Part shown: positions 54,395-64,000 of the stretch, piece after piece | Layout of the letters: every line of letters starts with the position of its first letter | Position numbering within the stretch: position 1 is the first letter of the stretch | Origin: Macrobrachium rosenbergii | Taxonomy: Eukaryota > Arthropoda > Malacostraca > Decapoda > Palaemonidae | Direction of reading: 5' to 3' | Assembly (NCBI RefSeq): GCF_040412425.1 | Contig: NC_089762.1 | Coordinates: 23,756,891-23,820,890, forward strand | Length of the DNA: 64,000 bases | Program-made: the position numbers and the translations under genes | The notes under the pieces: model-generated | The model's database searches: none | Told to the model about the DNA's origin: nothing | What the model saw: only the letters and a program-made list of their open reading frames with translations

Positions 54395-55560
54395 GCTTAA
54401 TCTTGGCTCGCTGGTCATCGTCCATCCCATTTGTCAAATATTCAGTCTTTGTTCAATTTATTTTCATCACTCTACTCTCTAACACATATCTCCACCTATC
54501 TAGCTTTCTCTTTAGCTGCCCTCCAGTTTCTCCAATCAAAACAATGCCATCAGTGTAGAATATACATCAAGGGGCCTCCCTTTACATTTTCAGCCATTAC
54601 ATCCATGAAGATTTTGATCAGGGTGGAGCTCAGTGCTGATCTCTGGTGCAGTCCTCCCTTGACAAGGATACTACTAGTCATCCCTACATTACTGCTCATG
54701 GTGGTTGTTAGTCATCCTTACAGTACTGTACTCCTCATGGTCGTTGTTAGTCATCCCTACAAGTACTCCTCATGGTGGTTATTAGTCATCCCTACAGTAC
54801 TCCTCATGGTGGTTGTTAGTCATCCCTACAGTATTCCTCATGGTGGATGTTACATTTCTACACCACATATTCACTAATTACTGTCATATTTTTATGGTGC
54901 TTCTTGCTACTTCAAACTTTTCCATACTTCTTGCCTGCGTACTTTGTCATATGCTGTTTGTACGTCAACCAGGACCAAATGAAGAGTCCTTTGCCTCTCT
55001 CTGTTCTCCTCCATTACTTGCAGTAAGGAGAATATTCCATCAGTCGTACCAATTCACTTCATAAAGCACAGTTGCTGTCTTCTGATTATGACCACCTGTC
55101 CGAGTCTTGCATCTATAGTTCTTTTACATATTTCCAAGAGATTAATTTATTTTTCCATAATTTACTTCATAGCCCCCACAATATATTCCCTCCTTGTCCA
55201 ATGTCTTCCATGCCGCAGCAAGTATGTCATCTGGTATGGCAGCTTTACCACCTGCTCTCTTTCTTAGAGCTTCCTGTAGCTCTCCTCTCATACTGACTGT
55301 ATCTCTGTAACCCTTCCAAAATACAGTATGGACTTCCATCTCCCTTTTTTAATCACTCATTTTCTTGGTTTAGTAGTTTTTTCAAAATATTCATTCCATC
55401 TCCTTATAATGTTCCCCTCTTTCCTTAGCACTTTGCCATTTCCTCCCTTGATGTGGGTTATATCCTTTGAGCTTTTGTTACTTGCTTTGGCTACCCTGAA
55501 AATCTTCTCTTTGCCCTCTTGCTTCTCTAAATCTTGATACAAGTGATCATAAGCTTTATC
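54395..55560 (-). pseudogene. RTE-like RT palm, decayed
   Basis: Traces include GLHQRSALSSTLIKIFMDVM (the GVxQGxxLSPxLFxxxxD motif), an LVLVDVQTAYDKV motif A remnant and, upstream, AGGKAAIPDDILAAAWKTL and KIFRVAKASNKSSKDITHIK. Stops and shifts are frequent. The segment at 54675-54850 is expanded by a 33-bp tandem repeat. Confidence 0.65.
54675..54850. repeat. 33-bp tandem repeat, five units
   Basis: The unit TAGTCATCCCTACAGTACTC plus CTCATGGTGGTTGT repeats about five times with small variations, inside the RT palm region. Confidence 0.9.
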
Positions 55561-55567
55561 AAAATTG

Positions 55568-55865
55568 GATGTGGAATATAAAATTTAGGCCAAAGGCCAA
55601 GTGCTGGGACATATGAGGTCATTCAGCAATGAAAAGGCAATTGAGAATGAAGAAGGTTTTAAAGGTGTATCAGGAGGAAAACTTTGCAGTTGCACTATTA
55701 AACAATTGTTAGGAGAGGGTGGAAAGTAAGATAAAAGAAAGTTATGAACTGAGGTACAGTAAAAGGAATGAAAAGGGTTGCAGCTAGGGGCCAAAGGGAC
55801 ACTGCATAGAACCTTAAGTAATGCCTACAGTGTAACACGTAAGGTGCACTGATGGCACTAACCCC
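55568..55865 (+). mobile_element. Dispersed ~300-bp decapod repeat, copy 2
   Basis: GGAATATAAAATTTAGGCCA through GGTGCACTGATGGCACTAAC; same family as 590-873. Confidence 0.9.
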
Positions 55866-56637
55866 CTTTGGGGCATATCTTCTCGTCACTTTCTATTACC
55901 CTCTTGATTCCTTATTCCTTTCCTTGAAGAATGTCTTCTCTTCTAACCATGTCTCTTCCCATTTGGTTTTTGCTTCCGTTTTTGCTTTTTTAGCAGTATT
56001 GTACTCCCTCATTAAAGTAACAAGTTTCCTTATTTTCCCATTATTTTTTCTGAAGTTGTCTTTACCATGTCTTGATATGATACCCACCATCAGGTTCTAC
56101 ATTCATGTTACTAATCTCTCAAACATTGTCTTCCACTACCCATCTTTAAAATGCCTTCCAAGGTCAGGCTTTCATAGCTTGAACAACTTGACACTCTTGG
56201 GTCCATGCATATTTCTCTTAGCTCCTTTTATTCTTTGTTGCAAGTCCATAACCACTAACCAACTCCTTGTCCAGTGTCTTCCATGCCACAACAGGTATGT
56301 CATCTGGTATGGCAGCTTTACCACCTGTTATCTTTCTTAGAGCTTCCTTTAGTTTTCATCTCATTATCATGTCTCTTTAACCATTCCAAAATACAGTATG
56401 GACTTCCATCTCCCTTTTTCAGTCACTCACTTTCTTGGTTTAGTAGTTTTTTCAAAATATTCATTCCATCTCTTTATAATGTTTCCCTCTTTCCTTAGCA
56501 CTTTGCCATTTCCTCCCTTGATGTGGGTTACATCATTTGAGCTTTTGTTACTTACTTTGGCTAACCTGAAAATCTTCTCTTTGCCCTCTTGCATCTCTAA
56601 ATCTTGATACAAGTGATCATAAGCTTTATCAAAATTG

Positions 56638-56935
56638 GATGTGGAATATAAAATTTAGGCTAAATGCCAAGTGCTGGGACATATGAGGTCATTCAGCAAT
56701 GAAAAGGCAATTGAGGATGAGGAAGGTTTTAAACGTGTATCAGGAGGAAAACCTTGCAGTTGCACTATTAAACAGTCATTAGGGGAGGGTGGAAAGTAAA
56801 ATAGAAGAAAGATATGAATGGAAGTACAGTAAAAGGAATGAAAAGGGTTGCAGCTAGGGGCCAAAGGGACACTGCATAGAACCTTAAGTAATGCCTACAG
56901 TGTAACACGTAAGGTGCACTGATGGCCCTCACTCC
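56638..56935 (+). mobile_element. Dispersed ~300-bp decapod repeat, copy 3
   Basis: Nearly the same sequence as copy 2, produced by the 1.07-kb duplication rather than by an independent insertion. Confidence 0.9.
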
Positions 56936-57252
56936 CTTTGGGGCATAAGTCCTCGTCATTTTCTACTACCCTCTTGATTCCTTATTCCTTTCCTTGAAGA
57001 ATGTCTTCTCTTCTAACCATGTCTCTTCCCATTTGGTTTTCGCTTCTGTATTTGCTTTTGTAACATCATTTTACTCCCTCATTAAAGCAACAAGTTTCCT
57101 TATTTTCCCATTACTTTTTCTGAAGTTGTCTTTACCGTGTCTGAATAAAATATGATGTCCACAGTCAGGTTCTACCATTCATTTATGTTATTAATCTCTC
57201 AAACAATGTCTTCCTCTACCCTTTCTTTAAAATGCCTTCCAAGGTCGGGCTT

Positions 57253-58110
57253 TCATAACTTGAACAACTTGACTTTCTTGGGTCCATGCGTTTTTCCCTT
57301 GGCTCCTTTTATTCTTTGCTGTGAGTCCATAACCACTAACCAATGTTGTACTTGATGGCCCCCAGGAATGACTTTGCAGTTCATGTCCACCAAATCTTTT
57401 CTTCTGTACAAGATATAGTTGATATGAATTGACCTAGCATCGCTCCTGTACATGATTAAGTGTTCAGGTTGCTTACAAAAGAATGTGCTCACTATTCCTG
57501 TGTTAAATGATAGTATTGTTTTGCCTTCTCTGTTTCTCTGCATAGCCAGGTCGCCCCTGCATGAGACTTGTAGTATTATTGCTTTGACTGATGTGTTTGT
57601 TTAAATCCCCTCCAATAATGTTTCTTTAGTCTGTTTCACTTGATTCCACTTCCTCATTCAAGTTCATCCATAAAATATCTTTCTCCTCTTTAGTAATGTA
57701 CATCTTATTTGAGAAGCATATACACTCGCAATGTTGAGTGTGCTTTGAGAAGCATGTATACTCACAATGTTAAGTGTGCATTCTCTCATATATTGCTTTC
57801 TCTTCATGATCCTGTCATTCTTCCTGTCTTCTTCACTAACACCATTTATAGAGTCTCCAGACTGTAGAATACCACCATTCTTTCCTTCCAGACTTGCACC
57901 ACAGTACAGAAATTTGTATCTGTCTCCCAGTTCCTTTGCTTTATTACCCATCCATGTCTCCTGCACACACAACAAATTACTTTCCTCATTTTCATTAGAC
58001 CTGTAATCATACAGCCCTTCCCCATCATGCTGCTTATTTAAAGTTCCAAATCTCAAGGGTTGAGCTTCCTTCTTTAGCCACACCTGATTTTGATGCAGTA
58101 GCCATTGCAT
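57253..58110 (-). pseudogene. RTE-like APE endonuclease domain
   Basis: The N-terminal half at 58110-57664 has LRFGTLN and NLLCVQETWMGNKAKELGD, where the Glu of QET is the conserved metal ligand. GASLEGKNGGILQSGDSING and NIVSIHAS/NIASVYASQ follow, the latter duplicated. The C-terminal half at 57543-57253 has NREGKTILSFNTGIVSTFF, SIHINYILYRRKDL (a decayed DYIL motif) and CKVIPGGHQVQHWLVVMD. The piece between is out of frame. A 37-bp duplication at about 57708-57780 caused the repeated strand. Confidence 0.8.
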
Positions 58111-58250
58111 AGCCAGAGTTAGGTTGCTTTATCTGCAGGTTGCTTCCAGGTGATGTCCTAGCATGTCTAACACTCACTGAACAGCTCTTTCCATATTTTG
58201 TTTTGGGAGATGTTTTACAGACAGACACCCTTCGTGACGCAACCCTCCCT

Positions 58251-60439
58251 ATATAGATTCAGTCAAGATAAAAAGCACAATATGGAGTTTGAAAGGTCTG
58301 AAAACCTACATGACAGATGAAATATACACTTGGAAAACTCAGCTGTTTTCATCATCATTTCATTGCTTTTGGCAAATGCCCCGCTGAAAATGAAACAAAG
58401 GAATACAAGCATACTGTACCTAAGTTTAGGAGTACAGAACTTGTCAGTAAACTAAATACAGTACTGTACATAAAAAGTGAGGCTCTTACCTGCCTGGTGC
58501 TTAGGTTCTTCTGGGAGCATGCACAGTGCTGCAAACTCACCAAATGCTCAATTTTTAAACTGGGAATGAAGTACATGTATCTAGGATTCATTAAGAGCAT
58601 GAATGTGGACTAATGCTGATGATAGGTTTGTTGTGAAAGTCACTGTGTAAGAAGTTGTACATGTGCTACTGTAATTCTTTATGCATTTTTATAATGTTAT
58701 CTGTACTTTTTATTCATGTTTATTTTTGTACCATTTATGTTGATGATTTTTTTTAAATCTGGTCAGTGAAAATACAGTAGTTGCAAACTGTTTGTGTTAT
58801 AAAGTATATTTGCAATGAATAGGTAAAGGATTTCACAGTTGATGATTTGTCATTACTTGTCACTTGCCAGTTCTTTATTTGTGATATAGCTTTATTAGAA
58901 AAATTTCTTACTTGATTAAGATGTAGTTCTAGAAAAATTGTGAATATGAATAGCTTCCTAAACTGGTTGGGCAATTTATATATTCTCTTAGTAGTGGATG
59001 ATGCTTGTGTTTCATCATTGCCGAAGTTTGCCTAACATAGTTTGCAAATGTAATGAAGTACAGTAATTTAAATGCTTTGCCTTTGCGACTTCATTCATTC
59101 TAATATAAACATTATTGTAGCTAAAGGATTATGAAATTATATTGTTAGGCAGTGATGCATATGATACCAAGCAATACATCCTAGTCCTGTCCAATAACAT
59201 TTTATGTAAAGAAATTGTCATTTAACTTTATATTTTAAAAGCTCATAAAAAATATGTTAAATGCTCATGAAATAACTAGAACCTTTGTGTAGAGAATGAT
59301 TCTTGACAAAATGCTCTTGTTGACAATTTGTGTAGAGAATTAGTCTTGACAAAATGCTCTTGTTGAAAATGTTAAAAATATTGGAAAAGATATATCAAAC
59401 CTATAGTACAGTATCAAAAATTGAAGGCAAATTGATTGATAAGATCAAACTTGAACTGCAGTGCCTAGTTTTTTCCTGGATCCTATTTTTAAATACTATA
59501 TACCTATTTAGCATTGTTGGTATTTTTGTCAGGCTATGCTATGATACAGCCTCAATACCCATTTCTTAAAGGAGTTAATTACCATAAATCAACTCAGTGA
59601 GGGAGATTGAAGCTAGATATTGTATAGTAATAATTTTACATGTGCTGTTGAGCAAAGCCTTATTTTACAACGCAGTTATTTTCAGTTTACGGAGGACCAA
59701 AATCTTGAAAATGTGTATTCATGTAAAAAAATACAACCAGTTTGCTGTTTCTGGGGTTCCTGATCACCAGCTTGAAATTGACAGCACCAACAGATGCCTG
59801 TGCAGCTACTCAATGCAACTTATGCAGCTTCACAAAATGATACATTGTTATTTTCTCCTGACAGGGAAAAGTATCAGTCTCACACTCCATTCTTACTAGT
59901 AGTATTCATCACTCAAATCACTGTACCCATTAAGAAATGTTAGTGATTGTAAAGGAATTCATAATTATGTTAGAGAAAATATAGGTGCCTCTCCAGTGAA
60001 AAAGTGGGTTGTTTGCTGAAGCTGTTGTTTGTTTCTCACTGGAATCAAACAAAAAGACAAAATTGAGAAATGCATTGGTGAAGCACCTTCTAGCTGTGCA
60101 AAATTTATTGTCATGTTTTGGTGATTTTGCAGTGGAAAATGCTCAAGTTTTTAGGTTAATGAAATAGCAACTGAAAGGAAAGGTATGCTTATTGATTATC
60201 CTCTATGTCAGCAAGGTCTGCAGATATGAGTGTATGACTAAGGATGATTGAAACCTAAGCTAAACACTATGAGCATTGGCTGACTGTTGAGGACAGTAAC
60301 AATTTTTTCAGTTTAAAGATCCTGAGGCTTACCAAGGAAATGTGATAAAGTATTTTATGTTAAGTCTGAAACAGAAGATGAATTTTATATAGAACTGCAG
60401 AATGTCAGAGACTTAATACAAGAAAGAGAAGTGTGGTTG
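58251..60439. other. AT-rich sequence, nothing recognised
   Basis: No gene or named repeat. A tandem GTGTAGAGAAT / CTTGACAAAATGCTCTTGTTG duplication lies at 59287-59366. Confidence 0.5.
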
Positions 60440-62100
60440 GTAATATGACTGAAGCATTGGAAGATGTAATGGGTAAGGAAGGCCTGGGAGAGCCAGCAAA
60501 TACCTTTGACATCTCCAGATGGCAGCCATAGAAAGCAAATAGCTTGCATGGCTATTATCAAGAGAAAAAAAGACCACTTGAGGAATGTTATGGGTTACTA
60601 AGATACAGATTTTAACAGTGATCACCAACTCATCATGGTCACTTTAAAGCTAAAATTAAAAGCACCCAACAAAAAAGTTGACTAGAGTGCTTGTAAAGTA
60701 AAGCTTCTTGAAGTGGACATCAGGAGGCTTTTGCACTTGGGTTTTAAAACAGAATGGCAGTCCTAGAAACCTTATTGGGGAGCAGATAATCAGTGAGGAC
60801 TGGTGTAATAGGAATTTACAGTACATCAGTATGTTGGAAAAGAAGCACAGTACTGTACTGGGATATGGGGTAACAAGATGGAAACCTTGGAAATCAGATG
60901 AAATCTGGGATGCAATAAAGAAAAGCAAAAGGTTCATTCCATAGACAAATTTTAGGGAGTGATGAAGAATGTACAGTAGAACAGATAGTTAAGTTAGATG
61001 AAGATCAGGAAGAGTTAAGAGAAAATATTTGGATAAACAGGCTGATGATGTTGGCAAAGCCATGTATTCAGGGAATGGCATTGGTGTTATGGTAGGCAAC
61101 AGAATTATTAATGAAATATATGTAGGAGAAAAGAAAAGGAGGAAAATATTTGTCAAAATGAGGATGAGTCAAAAGTAACATCAGAACAAGAAGAAAGACA
61201 ATGATTGGCAGAACATTTTTGTGAGAGGAATACAAGATATTAGCAAGATAATTATAATTTGATTGATATACCAAAACCTGCCAAAGAACAGATTGTGATG
61301 AGTGAATTCAGTTTTTCAAGTGGAGTCAGTATTAAAGAAACATAAGAGATAGAAACACCAGATTATGATGGGATCATTGTAGAGATAATTTTAACCTGAG
61401 ACTGAAATGACGCTTCATATACTAACTAGACTTTTGTAGAATGCGGAATGAGGAAACAAGGCCTGATGATTGGGAACTGGAAGTCATAGTTAAGGTATCA
61501 AAGAAAAGTGACTTAACTGAATGTGATAAATATAAAGCCACTGCACTTACATCAACTGAATAGGATAAATATGAAGCCACTGCACTTACATCAGCTTCAA
61601 TGAAAATATTCAGTATGATTATTGTCAATAAGATAGAAACAGAAATTGGTAAAAAGCTTAGAGGTGAACAAGCTGGTCTTCAAAAAATCAGAAATTGCAC
61701 AGATCAAATATTTGTGTTGAGACATGATGCAGCAATGCTGCACAATGTAGATGGCTTTTGTTGATTATCAAAAGGCCTTTGACAGCATCCACAGCCAGTA
61801 TTATGGAAGGTCTTGTGTCTATAAGGCATTTTTATTATATACTGGTATGTAAAGTAATAGAAATCATCAATGAACAGGAAATGCAAAGTTAAGGATGATT
61901 TAGTCTTTAGGGCAAATAGCAAGGGTGAAATAACATTCCCTCATATCACCCCACTATTTAGTGGGGTGATATGAGGGAACGTATTTCACCCTTGCTATCT
62001 GCCCTTCTTGTAGATTTTATAATGAGAAAAGTGGTCAGATATGGTCAGAAGTGTAATACAGTACACAGCAAAATTATAAGATACAAATCATCTACAAACA
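60440..62100 (+). pseudogene. Second non-LTR retrotransposon, endonuclease end and RT, degenerate
   Basis: EDVMGKEGLGE and DHQLIMVTLKLKLKAPNKK fit the end of an APE endonuclease. RT blocks follow: RPDDWELEVIVKVSKKSDLT, a KIFSMIIVNKIETEI segment, LRGEQAGLQKIRNCTDQIFV, a VDYQKAFDS remnant near 61755, and ISPLLSALLVDFIMRKVVR near 62000. The clade is not certain; RT text differs from the RTE element at 52590-58250. A 36-bp tandem duplication at 61525-61596 repeats one block and a foldback at 61910-62004 interrupts another. Confidence 0.72.
61910..62004. repeat. Foldback: ~46-bp inverted duplication with 2-bp spacer
   Basis: Arms 61910-61956 and 61959-62004 are reverse complements except for about four positions. 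Core strings are TAGCAAGGGTGAAATA on the left and TATTTCACCCTTGCTA on the right. The right arm is the RT GVRQG/ISPLL coding block in its normal position, so the left arm is the inserted inverse copy. Confidence 0.95.
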
Positions 62101-62711
62101 ATGAATGAATGATAATGTACAAGTATTGAGTTTTCTGGTGTCATAACTGCAGTGGTCACTAATGCCAATTTCTGTGAGCAAATGGAAAATTGAACATATA
62201 AATCAAAAGAAGTCCCTATAGCCCTTTGATTTTATAGCCTATAAGGATATGGTTTGACCATTCTTTGCACTAGTGCCAATGGAGATTCTGAGTCAAGCCT
62301 TTATTGATACATAAGAAAGATAAACCGTGGTTACCTGAAAGAAAAATATAGGTTACACATCATCAGTGCATTGGGGACAGGACCACAAAACTTGGATGAT
62401 AGCCAAAATATTCTGGAACTGGTGTAACCAGTGACTTGTCCTTAGTTTCAAGGTGCTATTGAAATGTATCACTAATCAGTAGCATAAAGAAAATGGCTTA
62501 ACTAGTCAACTGAAAATGAATAGGGCATCTATATTTGTGTTAAATGGTAGCATTAAATAAATTAAGATTTAAAAATCTAATATACAAGCATTAGATTTTA
62601 AAAATGTTAGTACATTTTGTTATACGAATAGTGTAAAAAAAATTGTAAGCAAATGTATATGAACAACATATACAGGTGTGTATACTGTACTGTAACAACA
62701 TGAGTAAGTTT

Positions 62712-62753
62712 GTTGGTCTGGTCAGACTCTCTTGTATAACTAACTAACTAACA
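62712..62753 (+). mobile_element. Non-LTR 3' end with TAAC tail
   Basis: GGTCTGGTCAGACTC is followed by TATAACTAACTAACTAAC, like the 3' end of the I-like element at 54342-54385. It may be the 3' terminus of an otherwise unrecognisable I-like fragment upstream. Confidence 0.6.
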
Positions 62754-63440
62754 GTAACAACTTGGTTTGGTGTAGTTGGAGAGAAAATGACAAGTTGAGG
62801 GGTTGAAGGCACCTACTCCTGTTTTCTCATTACTGTAATTGTAATTTGCAAAATCATGATTCATGACAATTTTGTTGAACTTAATCCTCAGGAATAATTA
62901 TGAATTACATACATACTATACTTATCTGCAGAAAGATCAAATTAGATACTGTAGAGAAAAATTAGAGTTACTATATGTTTAAGAGCAATTTTTATTGCTA
63001 GTAATTGCATTTGCATGATTTATGCTGATATCAAGTCTTCAGTTTAACTGGAGGACAGGTTAAATAAATTTCACACCAAGTAAAGACCAGGCAACATATC
63101 TTGGTAGCCTACTGGAGAAGCATAATGTAAAATTATTTTAATTCTCTTTCAGCCATAGACTTAAGAGTGCCTTGTCTTTTTTAGATTTATAAAAGTTTTA
63201 TCAATAGAATTTTTCATTTTGGTGCTATATGCTTTTGGTTAGCAAAATGTAGACTCATTTTGATATCCTACTTACGCAATTTGTAATAGGTTAGAATTTG
63301 CTTGTCAGTTGTGTTACAGTATTCTATTTTTTTTAATCCTGATCTGAATGGAAAATGTATTTGAGTTAGATGTAGTTTTACTATCCTTATTGAACACAGC
63401 ATGTAATTATCTATTTACAGTACTGTACTGCCTTTTTTTT
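62754..63440. other. AT-rich sequence, nothing recognised
   Basis: No coding or repeat family signal until the T-rich tract before 63446. Confidence 0.5.
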
Positions 63441-63445
63441 TTTAG

Positions 63446-63553
63446 TACTGTACAATTTTATTAAAGGAAAATAATGCTGCTGATAAAGCAGCAAAAGCTG
63501 CAGCTTCTATGACCAGATCAAATTCCTGTCTGTTATGCCATCATCTTAAATAA
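63446..63553 (+). CDS. Ambiguous: candidate terminal exon or RNase H fragment
   Basis: A run of twelve T and AG at 63445 is followed by 35 phase-0 codons and TAA. The reading includes ENNAADKAAKAAASM and SNSCLLCHHLK, and the stop overlaps an AATAAA. Phase fits the golgin donor at 31610. However, ADKAAKAA also closely resembles the end of non-LTR RNase H domains (compare GNEKADKAAK at 53720), so it may be a retroelement scrap. Confidence 0.2.
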   Translation, partial: YCTILLKENNAADKAAKAAASMTRSNSCLLCHHLK

Positions 63554-63639
63554 ATGGCAGCCTACAGTATATGGGATAATGAATCTAATATAATGACAAA
63601 ATGGAACATTTAGACTCACTGTTCGATTGTGGTGTTATG

Positions 63640-63952
63640 GAATGGAATATAAAATTTAGGCCAAAGGCCAAGCGCTGGCGCCTGTGAGGTCATTGAGCAC
63701 TGATATGGAAATTGGGGGTAAAAAGGTTTTACAGGTGTAACAGGAGGAAAACCTCGCAGTTGCACTATGAAACATTTGTTAAGAGAAGGAGGAAAGTAGG
63801 ATGGAAGAAACAGAATGTGAATGGAGGCACAGTAAAAGGAATGAAAGGGGCTGCAGCTAGGGGCCAAAGGGATGCTGCCAAGAACCTTAAGTATTGCCTA
63901 CAGTCACCATGTGAGGTGCACAGATGACACTAACCCCCTATGGGGTTAGATT
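63640..63952 (+). mobile_element. Dispersed ~300-bp decapod repeat, copy 4
   Basis: From GGAATATAAAATTTAGGCCA to CCCCCTATGGGG. It is the most complete copy, keeping the 3' ACTAACCCCCTATGGGG block that also ends copies 2 and 3 in variant form. Confidence 0.92.
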
Positions 63953-64000
63953 GCAGTGTTCATTCCATAAACAATGCTGTACCACATTGATGTAGTAATG

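Larger units (their letters stand above)
55190..57345. repeat. 1.07-kb tandem duplication inside the RTE element
   Basis: Unit 1 (about 55190-56259) and unit 2 (about 56260-57345) match throughout. Both start TCCTTGTCCA-TGTCTTCCATG, both contain the KEGNIIRRWNEYFEK RT segment and one copy of the dispersed repeat at the same place, and both end with CATAACCACTAACCAA. The duplication thus happened after the dispersed repeat inserted. Confidence 0.92.
52590..58250 (-). mobile_element. RTE-like non-LTR retrotransposon, degenerate and rearranged
   Basis: Read on the minus strand it has an APE-type endonuclease (58110-57253), an RT (about 57100-54400, with an internal tandem duplication) and a C-terminal segment (53130-52600). 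It is interrupted at 53145-54385 by an I-like 3' fragment. Diagnostic strings are LRFGTLNKQHDGEG and NLLCVQETWMGNKAKELGD, and at the end MRMLRWMSGVMRIDGIRNEY and GTRRRGRQWRDCIREEM. RTE naming is by resemblance to BovB/RTE-type proteins. No intact frame remains. Confidence 0.8.

Noticed and set aside
54431..54877. 148-codon + strand frame
   Set aside because: Antisense of the RTE palm region, extended by the 33-bp tandem repeat.
55852..56340. 162-codon + strand frame
   Set aside because: Antisense of RTE RT coding sequence (minus strand reads EYNTAKKAKTEAKTKWEETW); hydrophobic only because of complementarity.
58317..59899. Several 70-100 codon frames
   Set aside because: No motif, no splice context and no repeat family; compatible with chance.

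Overview
The window is eukaryotic: GT-AG spliced exons, very long AT-rich introns, abundant CT/GA and TAA/TTA microsatellites, and dense nested transposable elements. The repeats point to a decapod crustacean, perhaps a caridean shrimp or a crayfish. They include a tRNA-derived SINE at 16096, four copies of a roughly 300-bp dispersed repeat that I recall from decapod DNA, DIRS-type retrotransposons, Tigger/pogo-like elements, Penelope and RTE remnants. The species assignment is an inference from recalled repeat families, not from a search.

One cellular gene is well supported, on the + strand. Exons at 943-1060, 23054-23312, 27349-27489, 28466-28673 and 31236-31610 join in a single open frame (1101 nt, 367 codons). 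They encode the coiled-coil core of a RAB6-interacting golgin (GORAB / SCYL1BP1 family). The first exon(s) lie upstream of the window. The last certain exon ends at 31610 with a donor site, so the C-terminus is downstream; two weak candidates are at 41787 and 63446. Everything else reads as intron or flank filled with mobile DNA.

Layout: 1-1060, microsatellite, dispersed repeat and first visible exon. 1640-9740, two decayed DIRS-type retroelements lying end to end in opposite directions, the first split by a pogo-like DNA transposon (2766-4706) flanked by TA. 10338-12235, two more copies of that transposon family. 12244-20664, a nested region: a triad of inverted DIRS-like end repeats, two 5S-rRNA-derived copies, a GGTTAGG-rich tandem repeat interrupted by a 4.5-kb element with GGCCTGATGAATG ends, itself carrying a SINE, an orphan DIRS 5' end and a triplicated CT-rich block. 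21912-31610, four golgin exons, a MITE, an R2-like C-terminal remnant and a Penelope-like GIY-YIG remnant. 33032-34496, two MITEs sharing ends. 35667-41745, the best preserved mobile element: a minus-strand DIRS element with gag, RT-RNase H, tyrosine recombinase, inverted terminal repeats and an internal complementary region. 41953-46750, nested short-TIR elements and a degenerate Tigger transposase. 47600-52580, essentially featureless. 52590-58250, an RTE-like non-LTR element on the minus strand, interrupted by an I-like 3' fragment and carrying a 1.07-kb internal tandem duplication. 58251-64000, a second non-LTR remnant with a foldback duplication, a TAAC tail and a final dispersed repeat copy.

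I saw no undescribed gene system. The most informative items are the DIRS element with all its diagnostic ends, the tandem 5S-derived units, the large GGCCTGATGAATG element, the Penelope endonuclease remnant, and the foldback copy inside a reverse transcriptase.
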